Source: Bacteroidota bacterium
GTDB taxonomy: Bacteria; Bacteroidota; Ignavibacteria; Ignavibacteriales; Ignavibacteriaceae
Assembly: GCA_023453665.1 (NCBI GenBank)
Contig: JAEXTA010000152.1
Coordinates: 1-13,686, forward strand
Direction of reading: 5' to 3'
DNA length: 13,686 nt
Under the pieces are notes generated by a model. That model was given only the letters and a program-made list of their open reading frames with translations, ran no database searches and had not been told where the DNA came from. Both the position numbers and the translations under genes were made by a program. How positions within the stretch are numbered: the first letter of the stretch is position 1; the number at the start of each line of letters is the position of its first letter. Positions 1-7,793 of this stretch are shown piece after piece.

Positions 1-2
1 AA

Positions 3-149
3 ACAGGGAGTATTTCAATTGCGGATAATGGTCACCTGATAAAAGGATTATCGAGAGACGGTTTAATTAAAAGACTTGAGCATGCTTTCAGATCACCTGC
101 TGTGAAGGGCTGGAGAGGATTAGTTGAACAGTATTTCAAAACAAAATAG
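3..149 (+). CDS. 3' end of an unidentified protein (5' truncated by the window)
   Basis: An open frame enters from the left edge and gives 48 residues before a TAG at 147-149. The visible tail is basic (RDGLIKRLEHAF, then SPAVKGWRGLVEQYFKTK) with no membrane segment and no motif I can name. It overlaps the start of the glycosyltransferase gene by 26 bases, so the two are almost certainly co-transcribed. The ribosome binding site of the next gene lies inside this frame. I do not recognise the family. Given the neighbours it may act in cell-envelope or glycan metabolism, but that is only context. Confidence 0.6.
   Translation, partial: TGSISIADNGHLIKGLSRDGLIKRLEHAFRSPAVKGWRGLVEQYFKTK
112..118 (+). 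promoter_or_regulatory. Shine-Dalgarno GGAGAGG that fixes a TTG start
   Basis: GGAGAGG lies 5 bases before the TTG at 124. The next in-frame ATG of the glycosyltransferase is more than 120 codons in, after the whole catalytic core, so TTG is the only workable start and this site supports it. Confidence 0.7.
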
Positions 150-792
150 AGTATGCGCGGTTATTCCTTGTTTTAATGAGGGTCGCACAATCCACCAGAT
201 TACAACTGAAACTTTAAAGTACGTCGATAATGTAATACTTGTTAATGATGGTTCAACCGATGAATCATTAAAACTCATTCCTGATGATGACAGGATCATT
301 TTGATTACATCAATTAACAATGAGGGAAAAGGTTCGGCATTAAGAAAAGGATTTATAAAAAGCATTGAATTGAATTCGGATTTTACTGTAACGCTTGACG
401 CTGATTTTCAGCATGAACCCGGATGGATTCCCGAATTATTAAGCGGACTTAGTTTTGCAGATTTAACGATTGGTAACCGGCTGAATGATCTTTCAACAAT
501 GCCGCTGCAAAGAATAATGAGTAATAAGATCTCATCATTCCTGTTAAGTATAAAAACCGGAACTAAAATAATTGACAGCCAATGCGGATTCAGAGCTTTC
601 AGAACACCTGTACTAAAAAATATTCTTCCTGGTTACAACGGATTTGAAGCTGAAAGTGAAATGCTGATACTTGCCGCCCGGAAAAACCTGCGAATAGCCT
701 CGGTTGATATTTCAACAATTTATGGTGATGAAAAAAGCAAGATCAAACCATTACAAACCATTTACGGCTTTCTACGAGTATTATTTATTTAA
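124..792 (+). CDS. Family 2 glycosyltransferase, polyprenyl-phosphate sugar transferase (DPM1-like)
   Basis: This 222-residue GT-A fold enzyme probably moves a sugar from a nucleotide donor to a polyprenyl phosphate or another membrane-side acceptor. Seen in sequence: VIPCFNEG near residue 13, VNDGSTDES at 40-48, the metal-binding DAD at 92-94 within LDADFQHEP, IGNRL at 116, and DSQCGFRAFR at 151-160. The last is typical of the dolichol-phosphate-mannose synthase subgroup. There is no C-terminal membrane helix, unlike the longer ArnC/GtrB type, so it is soluble or peripheral. It starts at TTG with a good Shine-Dalgarno, overlaps the upstream gene by 26 bases, and ends directly against the ATG of the CHAD gene (TAA then ATG, no gap). 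The family call is firm; donor and acceptor are unknown. Confidence 0.85.
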   Translation: MNSISKQNRVCAVIPCFNEGRTIHQITTETLKYVDNVILVNDGSTDESLKLIPDDDRIILITSINNEGKGSALRKGFIKSIELNSDFTVTLDADFQHEPGWIPELLSGLSFADLTIGNRLNDLSTMPLQRIMSNKISSFLLSIKTGTKIIDSQCGFRAFRTPVLKNILPGYNGFEAESEMLILAARKNLRIASVDISTIYGDEKSKIKPLQTIYGFLRVLFI

Positions 793-1263
793 ATGTTGAA
801 GAAAAAAAATCATATCGTTCCAGGTCTGACAAAAAAATCTGATCTGTATTCGACAGCAAGGATTGTTCTTGACATCAAACTTTTCAATCTCATCACTGCT
901 ATCAATTTGTTTTTTAAGAATGAATCGGTGGAAAACCTTCATTCAGTACGGATAGCTTTAAGGCGGGTAAGGTATTCGCTTGAAATATTTACTTTGTGTT
1001 TTAACAAAAAAAAATATATTTCGTTTTATAAAAAACTCGAACGACTTCAGGATTTGTCGGGTTCAGCCCGTGATCTTGATGTACTGACTGACAATATGAT
1101 AAAACTGCAGACTGAGGAGAAAATAAAAATATCAAATAAGATTTTTTCCAGTATCGAAATGAACAAAAAAATTCTGAACGATAAATTGAAACTTGAGTTA
1201 ATGGAGTTTCTTCATGGAAAAACCTTAAAGGATTTCCAGGCTATTATAAAAAGTAAAAAATAA
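793..1263 (+). CDS. Short CHAD-domain protein (half-length)
   Basis: CHAD domains are alpha-helical, rich in conserved His and Arg/Lys, and bind polyphosphate. This 156-residue protein shows the first-half signature clearly: H50-S-V-R53 followed by R57, R58 and R60 in LHSVRIALRRVRYSLEIF, then LQDLSGSARDLDVL (85-98) with R93, D94 and D96. A typical CHAD domain repeats this four-helix unit and runs to about 200-250 residues. Here the second His/Arg helix is missing and a Lys-rich C-terminus follows, so it looks like a single half-domain. There is no CYTH domain. It is translated directly after the glycosyltransferase with zero spacing. Polyphosphate binding is inferred from the family; the reading frame is intact, with no sign of frameshift. 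Confidence 0.8.
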   Translation: MLKKKNHIVPGLTKKSDLYSTARIVLDIKLFNLITAINLFFKNESVENLHSVRIALRRVRYSLEIFTLCFNKKKYISFYKKLERLQDLSGSARDLDVLTDNMIKLQTEEKIKISNKIFSSIEMNKKILNDKLKLELMEFLHGKTLKDFQAIIKSKK

Positions 1264-1280
1264 TTTTACACGTAATTTTA

Positions 1281-1287
1281 AAGGAGG
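1281..1287 (+). promoter_or_regulatory. Strong Shine-Dalgarno (AAGGAGG)
   Basis: AAGGAGG sits 5 bases before the ATG at 1293. It is the best ribosome binding site in the window; most other genes here have none, so this hydrolase may be translated at a higher rate. Confidence 0.8.
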
Positions 1288-1292
1288 AGAAA

Positions 1293-1970
1293 ATGAAACT
1301 AAGATATTTTTCACACTCTGCTTTCCAGGTTACAACTTCTGACGGAGTAGTAATTCTTATAGATCCTTTCCTGGACGGTAATCCAACCTCACCGGTTAAA
1401 TCAAAAGATGTAAGTGCAGATTACATTATTGTAACTCACGGTCATGGCGATCATATCGGCGATGGATTCTCTATAGCAAAACGATGTAATTCACTTTTTA
1501 TCTGTGTAAATGAACTGGCAAACTATTGTATTTCAAAAGGATTTAAGGCTCACAATATGCACATTGGCGGAGCATATAATTTTGATTTTGGAAGGGTAAA
1601 GTTTACAATAGCACATCATGGTTCGATGACACCTGATAACACTTACGCCGGGGAAGCCTCCGGTGTTCTTTTAACTATTGATGGAAAAACAATTTATCAT
1701 ACAGGCGATACTGGTTTGTTTTACGATATGAAACTGATCGGTGAGATGAATAAAGTAGATTATATGTTATTACCTATCGGGGATAATTATACAATGGGAA
1801 TTACTGACGCAGTTAAAGCTGTTGAATTTGTAAATCCGGGAATCGCTATACCAATGCACTATAATACATTCCCGGTAATTGAATCTGATCCGATAAAATT
1901 TAAATCCAAAGTCGAAGAAAAAGGTTATAAGTGTAAAGTGCTAAATTTCGGAGAGGAAATAATTTTATAA
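1293..1970 (+). CDS. UPF0173-type metal-dependent hydrolase (metallo-beta-lactamase fold)
   Basis: This 225-residue protein has the length and layout of the UPF0173/YtkL family of small MBL-fold hydrolases. Metal ligands are visible: THGHGDH at 48-54 (H49, H51, D53, H54), AHHG at 107-110, HTGDTG at 136-141 (D139 as bridging Asp), and PMHY at 187-190 (H189). The N-terminal MKLRYFSHSAF and IDPFLDGNP (24-31) are characteristic of this family rather than of RNase Z or glyoxalase II. No signal peptide is present, so it acts in the cytoplasm. Substrate is unknown for the family. It lies 29 bases after the CHAD gene with a strong ribosome binding site, and is followed by 108 bases without a gene before parA. 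Confidence 0.9.
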   Translation: MKLRYFSHSAFQVTTSDGVVILIDPFLDGNPTSPVKSKDVSADYIIVTHGHGDHIGDGFSIAKRCNSLFICVNELANYCISKGFKAHNMHIGGAYNFDFGRVKFTIAHHGSMTPDNTYAGEASGVLLTIDGKTIYHTGDTGLFYDMKLIGEMNKVDYMLLPIGDNYTMGITDAVKAVEFVNPGIAIPMHYNTFPVIESDPIKFKSKVEEKGYKCKVLNFGEEIIL

Positions 1971-2078
1971 TACCCAGTCCGAAATTTGAATCAATATTCC
2001 TTATATGAAAAGAATAGATTAATACCTATTTTATCGGCACTAAAATGAGAAACATTAATACTTTACAAAATTCGTTTA

Positions 2079-2843
2079 ATGGCTAAAATAATATCGATAG
2101 CGAATCAAAAAGGCGGGGTTGGTAAAACAACAACCGCGATAAATCTCTCTTCATTACTGGCTGCGGCTGAGAAAAAAACACTATTAATTGACATTGATCC
2201 GCAGGCAAATTCTTCATCCGGTTTAAGTGTCACAAATCAATCACCATCAGTGTATGAAGTTCTGATTGGCGACAAAAAAATAAATGAAGTCATAATAAAC
2301 ACATACATGCCTTTTCTGGATCTGCTTCCGTCAAATATTAATCTTGTTGGGGCTGAAATTGAAATGGTTGATATGGAGGATCGTGAACGATTAATGAAAT
2401 CACGCGTTCGTGAGATTAATGACGAATATGATTTTGTGCTGATCGATTGTCCGCCGTCATTAGGATTATTGACTCTAAACGCACTTACAGCATCAGATTC
2501 TGTACTGATTCCCGTTCAATGTGAGTATTTTGCTCTTGAGGGATTGGGACAATTATTGAACACGATCAATATTGTCAAACAACATTTCAACAAAAATCTT
2601 GAAATTGAAGGAGTATTGTTGACTATGTTTGACACACGCTTAAGACTATCTCACCAGGTTGCTGAAGAGGTAAAAAAATATTTCGGTGACAAAGTGTATG
2701 AAACAATAATTCACAGGAACGTTAGAATTTCTGAAGCTCCAAGTTTTGGTAAACCAATAATTTTATACGATGCAATATCTTCCGGAGCAAAAAACTATAT
2801 GTCGCTTGCATCAGAACTGCTAGAAAAAAATAATAAACACTAG
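2079..2843 (+). CDS. parA: Chromosome-partitioning ATPase ParA (Soj)
   Basis: ParA is a deviant Walker ATPase that binds DNA non-specifically as an ATP dimer and, with ParB, moves replicated origins. The 254-residue length matches chromosomal Soj-type proteins without the N-terminal regulator domain of plasmid type Ia ParA. Visible motifs: KGGVGKTT (11-18) with the signature lysine K11, DIDPQANSS (38-46) with D40, LIDCPPSLG (121-129), and the C-terminal helix region RISEAPSFGKP (216-226). No Shine-Dalgarno is seen before the ATG; a 13-codon frame (2045-2086) runs over the start and is probably chance. It opens a tight gene run, with parB starting 6 bases after its stop. In many bacteria parAB lies near the origin, which may be true here, but no dnaA or rnpA is in view. 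Confidence 0.95.
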   Translation: MAKIISIANQKGGVGKTTTAINLSSLLAAAEKKTLLIDIDPQANSSSGLSVTNQSPSVYEVLIGDKKINEVIINTYMPFLDLLPSNINLVGAEIEMVDMEDRERLMKSRVREINDEYDFVLIDCPPSLGLLTLNALTASDSVLIPVQCEYFALEGLGQLLNTINIVKQHFNKNLEIEGVLLTMFDTRLRLSHQVAEEVKKYFGDKVYETIIHRNVRISEAPSFGKPIILYDAISSGAKNYMSLASELLEKNNKH

Positions 2844-2849
2844 AAAATT

Positions 2850-3791
2850 ATGAGTAAGATAAAACAAGGATTAGGCAGGGGACTTGATGCGCTGATAAGA
2901 CCTCAGGTAAAAGAAGAATCATTATATGCACCGCCTGAAACATCCTTTGTTCCGGATGATGGTGAACAGCACAATATACTCTCTAAAATTCCGGTAGAAA
3001 TGATTTCACCAAATCCGTTTCAACCAAGACTTAACTTTGAACCTGAAGCATTTGATGAATTAAAAAAATCTATTCTTGCTAATGGTTTAATTCAACCAAT
3101 AACTGTAAGACGAATTGGTTATCATCAGTACCAATTAATCTCGGGTGAAAGAAGATTAAAAGCATGCCGAGAAATTGGTTACCGTGAAATACCCGCATAT
3201 ATAATTAAGGTTGATACCGATGAGGCAATGCTCGCCCTTGCATTGATAGAAAACATACAAAGAGAAAAGTTAAATCCTATTGAAATTGCTGCTGCTTTTA
3301 AACGTTTAATGGATGAGTGCGGTTTAAATCATGAAGAAATTGCAGAGAGAGTTGGCAAAGATCGATCAACAATTGCAAACTCAATCAGGTTATTAAAACT
3401 ACCAAAAGAAATTCAGGATAATCTGATCAGTGAAGAAATTACAGCCGGTCATGCCAGAGCATTAATAAATCTCCCCGCTGAAAATCTTCAGTTAGACCTT
3501 CTCAAAAAAATTAAAGAGAATAATCTTTCAGTAAGAAAGGTTGAGCAGCTTGTAAAAAAATTATTGACAGATAATTCACCTAAAAAATCATTCAGCATTT
3601 CTTCCAAAAATTTTCAAGCAGGTACTTCCTTAACCAGTATAGAAGACAGGCTAAGAAAAATTTTCGGAACGAAAGTGATTTGCCGTCAAAAACATGATGG
3701 TGCAGGTGATATCACTATTGAGTTTTACTCAAATGATGAACTTGAACGACTATTCGAACTATTTGATATAATTGATAAATCGTATAACTAA
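2850..3791 (+). CDS. parB: Chromosome-partitioning protein ParB (Spo0J), CTPase
   Basis: ParB binds parS sites, loads as a CTP-dependent DNA clamp and stimulates ParA. In this 313-residue protein the order is: a ParA-activating N-terminus (LGRGLDALI, 8-16), NPFQPR (55-60), the CTP-binding GERRLKA (99-105) and ENIQREKLNPIE (134-145), the helix-turn-helix HEEIAERVGKDRSTIANSIR (161-180), then a variable linker and a C-terminal dimerisation segment (about 262-313). All core elements of a chromosomal ParB are present. The ATG lies 6 bases after the parA stop, without a clear Shine-Dalgarno, so translation is probably coupled. Its 3' end overlaps the next gene by 20 bases. No parS-like 16-mer is visible in this window. 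Confidence 0.95.
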   Translation: MSKIKQGLGRGLDALIRPQVKEESLYAPPETSFVPDDGEQHNILSKIPVEMISPNPFQPRLNFEPEAFDELKKSILANGLIQPITVRRIGYHQYQLISGERRLKACREIGYREIPAYIIKVDTDEAMLALALIENIQREKLNPIEIAAAFKRLMDECGLNHEEIAERVGKDRSTIANSIRLLKLPKEIQDNLISEEITAGHARALINLPAENLQLDLLKKIKENNLSVRKVEQLVKKLLTDNSPKKSFSISSKNFQAGTSLTSIEDRLRKIFGTKVICRQKHDGAGDITIEFYSNDELERLFELFDIIDKSYN

Positions 3792-4260
3792 TATTATCAT
3801 CTTCCTGTTATTCATTAGCTCTGTTCAAAGTTTTGCTCAGCAGGATTCAATCGCGGCCAATGAAACACAGGAAGCGGATTCGGTTTTTGAGATGACAAAG
3901 TCACCGTGGACAGCAGTTGGGTTGAGTGCAGTTGTTCCCGGGTTAGGGCAAATTTATAATGAATCTTATCTTAAAGTACCTGTTATTTGGGGAATAACCG
4001 GATGGTTAGTTTACCTGTGGATTGATTACAATAATGATTATAAGTACTATAAAGATCTTTATGTTATTACAGCCAATTCAAATCATCAAAGGCTTAGAAC
4101 CGCTTACAGAGATCTTAGAGACGAAGTAAGTATATATCTTGGGCTGGTTTATTTATTAAACCTGGTAGATGCTTATGTTGATGCACATCTTTTCGATTTT
4201 ACTGTTGATGAAGACTTCCACACAGGATCTCCAATGCTGAATATTAGGATTGGTTTTTAA
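3772..4260 (+). CDS. DUF5683-like exported/membrane protein
   Basis: This 162-residue protein has a signal peptide (IIIFLLFISSVQSFA, likely cut after A22 before QQDS) and a core with SPWTAVGLSAVVPGLGQIYN (44-63), followed by KVPVIWGITGWLVYLWI (68-84) and a second hydrophobic helix near 121-137. The PGLGQIYN plus KVP pattern is what I associate with DUF5683, a family common in Bacteroidota-type genomes with no known function. The in-frame codon before 3772 is a stop and the first in-frame ATG is codon 41, past the signal peptide. A non-ATG start is therefore needed; TTG at 3772 is the most upstream choice, overlapping parB by 20 bases. An ATT codon further in cannot be excluded. Linkage to parAB suggests co-transcription; function unknown. 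Confidence 0.7.
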   Translation: MINRITNIIIFLLFISSVQSFAQQDSIAANETQEADSVFEMTKSPWTAVGLSAVVPGLGQIYNESYLKVPVIWGITGWLVYLWIDYNNDYKYYKDLYVITANSNHQRLRTAYRDLRDEVSIYLGLVYLLNLVDAYVDAHLFDFTVDEDFHTGSPMLNIRIGF

Positions 4261-4264
4261 ACTC

Positions 4265-4981
4265 ATGATCCTGAAAAATAATATAACCTGTAAAAACTGT
4301 AATACAGAAAATGCTTTATACGAGTTAATCTGTAAAAACTGTAAATCATATATGCGTGAGAGAATTGTTAATTTAGATTTATGGAATATTCTCGCGCTAC
4401 TTATCGAAAATCCTTCTGCAGCATTCAAAAAAATCATTCAGGCTGAGCATAAAAATTTCATAGTGTTTTTATTGTTTATTATCGGACTTAAAATCCTTAT
4501 CAATGTTATGTTCGTTTCATTGGTTACAATAAATAATTCCGAAGCTTATTATAATTTCTTTCTTAATTACCTGTATGTCACCAGTGCATTCATACTTATT
4601 CTCTTTTTATATTCAATTGTCCTTAAATACATAAGTAAATATTTCACCTTAAAAATCCGGATTAAAGATACTTTAGCAATTACTATCTATTCACTGTTAC
4701 CTTACGTTATTGGAAGCCTGTTTTTTTTTCCACTGGAACTTATAGTTTTTGGTGATTCTGTTTTTTCTTTAAATCCTTCTCCATTTATTCTTAAACCTTC
4801 ATTTGCGTATTTACTGCTTGTCTGTGAGTCAGCACTTTTACTTTGGTCTGTCCTGCTGTCAGTCAAGGCTTTCATTGTACTGTCGAATAATACAATATAT
4901 GGAATGACTGCTGGTATTGTTTTACATATTCTAATGTTTGTACAATTTTATTTTTCTTCAATAATCCTTTTCAACATTTAA
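4265..4981 (+). CDS. Zinc-ribbon plus Yip1-like multi-pass membrane protein
   Basis: The N-terminus carries two CKNC knuckles (C9/C12 and C23/C26 counted from the ATG at 4265), a minimal zinc ribbon. It is followed by about five hydrophobic helices (near residues 60-82, 97-122, 138-162, 177-202 and 215-235), as in Yip1-domain proteins. The two knuckles are encoded by an identical 15-base direct repeat. A TTG at 4250 would add five residues and overlap the previous gene; I prefer the ATG, 4 bases after that gene's stop. The argD-like gene begins 11 bases after the stop. Bacterial Yip1-like proteins have no established function; membrane location with a cytoplasmic zinc ribbon is the likely topology. 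The family call rests on overall pattern, not a diagnostic motif. Confidence 0.65.
   Translation: MILKNNITCKNCNTENALYELICKNCKSYMRERIVNLDLWNILALLIENPSAAFKKIIQAEHKNFIVFLLFIIGLKILINVMFVSLVTINNSEAYYNFFLNYLYVTSAFILILFLYSIVLKYISKYFTLKIRIKDTLAITIYSLLPYVIGSLFFFPLELIVFGDSVFSLNPSPFILKPSFAYLLLVCESALLLWSVLLSVKAFIVLSNNTIYGMTAGIVLHILMFVQFYFSSIILFNI
4288..4344 (+). repeat. Two copies of a 15-base direct repeat coding the CKNC zinc knuckles
   Basis: CTGTAAAAACTGTAA occurs at 4288-4302 and again at 4330-4344, exactly 42 bases (14 codons) apart and in the same frame. Both copies encode Cys-Lys-Asn-Cys with identical codons, which fits a small internal duplication that built the zinc ribbon. Confidence 0.8.
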
Positions 4982-4992
4982 TTTTAATTTCT

Positions 4993-6171
4993 ATGAGCCA
5001 AAATATTTCTCAAAAAGATGCTGAATTATTTCTCCCAACATACAACAGACTTCCAATAGACATCTCACATGGTGAGGGTGTTTTTCTTTTTGACAAAGAA
5101 GGGAAAAAGTATTTAGATTTTTTTTCAGGGCTTGCTGTTAATGCTCTTGGTTACGCGCATCCCAAAATTATTGATGCTGTCACTAACCAGGTCAAAAGGT
5201 TCGGTCATTTGTCCAATAATTTTTTAACAGACGTTCAGATAGAGTTTACAACTTTATTGTTAAAATATTCGGGAATGTCGCGTGCTTTTCTTACAAACAG
5301 CGGTACTGAATCTGTTGAAGCCGCAATAAAATTAGTAAGAAAAGTAAAAGGCCCAGACAAAATTATTTATTCCTTTTCAAACGGATTCCACGGAAGAACC
5401 TATGGAGCTGTTTCGTTAACAGCTAAAGAAAAATACCGCAAAGGTTTTGAACCTCTATTGCCGAATACTTCCATTTTAAAGTATAATGATACAGATGACC
5501 TGTATAGAAATATTAACGAAAAAACCGCTGCCGTATTTCTTGAATTTGTTCAGGGTGAAGGTGGGATTAATAGTGTAACAAAATCTTTTGTCAGTTCACT
5601 TGAAGAACTTAGAGACAAATACGGTTTCATTGTTGTTTCTGATTCTATTCAATGCGGTATTGGAAGAACAGGTAAGCCTTTTTCGCACAATCATTTCGGA
5701 TTTGAACCAGATATTATTGTATCGGCGAAAGCTATTGGCGGAGGATTGCCACTTGGCGCAATGTTAGTATCATCTTCCTTAGTTAATGGTTTCGAAACAG
5801 GTACTCATGGGACTACATTTGGTGGAAATCCAATATGTTGTGCAGCAGGAACAGTTGTACTCAAAGAAGTATTTGAAAATGGTCTGATGGAAAAGGTGAA
5901 AGAGAATGGAAAATATTTTTTAACGTTGCTTTCTGATTTGAAAAATAAACATCCCAAAATAGTCGATGTCAGAGGTTACGGATATATGTTGGGCGTTCAA
6001 CTTGATGAAGATTGTTCTGTTATTGTTAAGAGGTTAAGAGAAAAATTAATTCTTGTAAGTTGTACAAGCACTAACGTAATACGTATTTTGCCGCCTCTGA
6101 TAGCTGATCAAAATCATATCGATAATTTTGTTTTAATATTTGATGAAGTGTTAACTCAGGCATCAAGATGA
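4993..6171 (+). CDS. argD: Class III PLP aminotransferase, acetylornithine aminotransferase-like
   Basis: At 392 residues this is the usual size of ArgD, which converts N-acetylglutamate semialdehyde to N-acetylornithine in arginine synthesis. PLP features: NSGTESVEAA (102-111) for phosphate binding, FHGRTYGAVS (132-141), D217 and Q220 around the cofactor ring, the Schiff-base lysine K246 in SAKAIGGGLPLGA, and TTFGGNP. The usual DEVQ/DEIQ motif reads DSIQ here, so Asp and Gln are kept but the Glu is replaced by Ser. No other arginine gene is in the window, and ornithine, GABA or other omega-aminotransferases share the fold, so the exact substrate is not proven. The gene sits 11 bases after the Yip1-like gene and its stop overlaps the nadB start (ATGA). 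Confidence 0.75.
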   Translation: MSQNISQKDAELFLPTYNRLPIDISHGEGVFLFDKEGKKYLDFFSGLAVNALGYAHPKIIDAVTNQVKRFGHLSNNFLTDVQIEFTTLLLKYSGMSRAFLTNSGTESVEAAIKLVRKVKGPDKIIYSFSNGFHGRTYGAVSLTAKEKYRKGFEPLLPNTSILKYNDTDDLYRNINEKTAAVFLEFVQGEGGINSVTKSFVSSLEELRDKYGFIVVSDSIQCGIGRTGKPFSHNHFGFEPDIIVSAKAIGGGLPLGAMLVSSSLVNGFETGTHGTTFGGNPICCAAGTVVLKEVFENGLMEKVKENGKYFLTLLSDLKNKHPKIVDVRGYGYMLGVQLDEDCSVIVKRLREKLILVSCTSTNVIRILPPLIADQNHIDNFVLIFDEVLTQASR

Positions 6172-7793
6172 ACTTCCAAACTGATGTATTAATAATAGGC
6201 AGTGGAATTGCAGGATTGTTCACAGCTTTAAAAGTTTCCGAATATGCCGATGTAATTCTTGTCACAAAAAAAAATAAGGCTGAATCCAATACAAATTATG
6301 CACAAGGCGGCATCGCTTCAGTAATGTCTCCTGATGATTCGTTTGAAAGACACATAAATGATACTCTAATCGCGGGCGCAGGTCTTTGCAATAAAAAAAT
6401 AGTTCAAATTACAGTTGAAGAAGGTCCGGCAAGAATCAACGATCTTATAGAACTTGGAACAAAGTTTACTGAAAAGAATGGCAAATTAGATTTGGCGAAA
6501 GAGGGTGGACATTCTAATGCAAGAATAATTCATTCGAAGGATCTGACAGGGCAAATAATTGAAAAAGCATTGATAGAAAAAGTAATGAGCAAAAAGAATA
6601 TCAGAGTATTTGAGAACTCTTTTGCAATTGAACTGATCACCGAACACAACGTACTGCAATTAAAAGAAGCAAAACTTAATAACAGGAACTGCTGGGGTGC
6701 ATATGTACTAAGTGTACATGAAAATATTGTAAATAAAATTTCATCCAAAGTGACTATACTTGCTACAGGCGGTATAGGGCAGGTTTACCAGCATACAACA
6801 AATCCCTCAATAGCTACCGGAGACGGTTTTGCAATGGCTTACCGCGCAGGCGCTCAAATCGGTAACATGGAATTTATTCAATTTCATCCTACATCATTTT
6901 ATAATCCTGTAAGCAAACAACAGTTATATAACTCATCATTTCTTATCTCAGAAGCTGTAAGAGGTTTTGGCGGAATACTACGTACGATGGACGGTAAGGA
7001 ATTCATGATGAATTATGATCAACGCAAAGAACTTGCACCCAGAGATATAGTTGCAAGAGCAATTGACAATGAATTAAAAAAACGCGGTGAAGATTATGTG
7101 TTTCTTGATATCACACATAAAAATTCTGCAGATATTATTGAACACTTTCCAAATATCTATAAAACATGTTTTGAAGCAGGAATTGATATTACAAAAGATT
7201 TTATTCCCGTTGTACCAGCTGCTCACTATGCCTGCGGAGGCGTAGTCGTTGATGAATTTGCTCGAACATCACTTAAGGGTTTATATGCATGCGGCGAAGT
7301 ATCTATGACTGGACTGCATGGCGCAAACAGACTGGCAAGCAATTCACTATTAGAAGCCGTTGTTTTCGGATATAGAGCGTCCGTAGATATTAAAACCTTT
7401 CTCGATAACTATGATTACCCGATTCCAGATATTCCAGAATGGGACGATTCAGGAACTCTAAGTGCAGATGAGAAAGTTTTAATCTCTCATAGTTTTAAAG
7501 AAGTAAAACAAGTAATGTGGGATTATGTTGGAATAGTCCGTTCCAATTTGCGTCTGGAAAAAGCAGCAAAAAGAATTCATACTTTGTTTGATGAAACTGA
7601 ACAGTTATATAAAAAAACAAAGGTATTTGAAGATATACTTGAATTGAGGAATATTATTACCTGCGCCTATATAATTATCAAGTCTGCCCAGAAAAGAAAA
7701 GAGAGCAGGGGATTACATTACACATTGGACTACCCTGACCTGAATACTGTAAATGATATAAAAAATACTATTCTGCAGAACACTAACCCTTAG
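6168..7793 (+). CDS. nadB: L-aspartate oxidase NadB
   Basis: NadB is the FAD enzyme that oxidises L-aspartate to iminoaspartate, the first step of de novo NAD synthesis; NadA then makes quinolinate. The 541-residue length is typical. Seen: the dinucleotide fold VLIIGSGIAGLFTA (7-20), SNTNYAQGGIA (40-50), EGGHSNARI (112-120), ATGGIGQVYQHTTNP (199-213), GDGFAMAYRAGA, QFHPTSF with H240, the catalytic-region R292 in APRDIVARAID, HYACGGV with H353, and GLHGANRLASNSLLEA (382-397). The SNTNYAQGG and APRD segments favour NadB over succinate dehydrogenase or fumarate reductase flavoproteins. It overlaps the aminotransferase stop as ATGA, so translation is coupled. nadA and nadC are not in the window. 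Its last 11 bases overlap the convergent phosphatase gene. Confidence 0.95.
   Translation: MNFQTDVLIIGSGIAGLFTALKVSEYADVILVTKKNKAESNTNYAQGGIASVMSPDDSFERHINDTLIAGAGLCNKKIVQITVEEGPARINDLIELGTKFTEKNGKLDLAKEGGHSNARIIHSKDLTGQIIEKALIEKVMSKKNIRVFENSFAIELITEHNVLQLKEAKLNNRNCWGAYVLSVHENIVNKISSKVTILATGGIGQVYQHTTNPSIATGDGFAMAYRAGAQIGNMEFIQFHPTSFYNPVSKQQLYNSSFLISEAVRGFGGILRTMDGKEFMMNYDQRKELAPRDIVARAIDNELKKRGEDYVFLDITHKNSADIIEHFPNIYKTCFEAGIDITKDFIPVVPAAHYACGGVVVDEFARTSLKGLYACGEVSMTGLHGANRLASNSLLEAVVFGYRASVDIKTFLDNYDYPIPDIPEWDDSGTLSADEKVLISHSFKEVKQVMWDYVGIVRSNLRLEKAAKRIHTLFDETEQLYKKTKVFEDILELRNIITCAYIIIKSAQKRKESRGLHYTLDYPDLNTVNDIKNTILQNTNP

Noticed and set aside
1971..2078. Terminator or promoter between the UPF0173 gene and parA
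   Set aside because: No stable hairpin with a T tract, and no -35/-10 pair with sensible spacing, could be found.
2045..2086. 13-codon ORF running over the parA start (leader peptide?)
   Set aside because: It has no Shine-Dalgarno, no run of one amino acid as in attenuators, no hairpin, and its stop lies 3 bases inside parA rather than as ATGA. Chance is the simpler reading.
2079..3791. parS centromere site near parAB
   Set aside because: I looked for the 16-base palindrome TGTTTCACGTGAAACA and near matches across the window and saw none.
6071..6748. Minus-strand ORFs opposite argD and nadB
   Set aside because: Antisense shadows with no motif, no start context and no room between the coupled genes.
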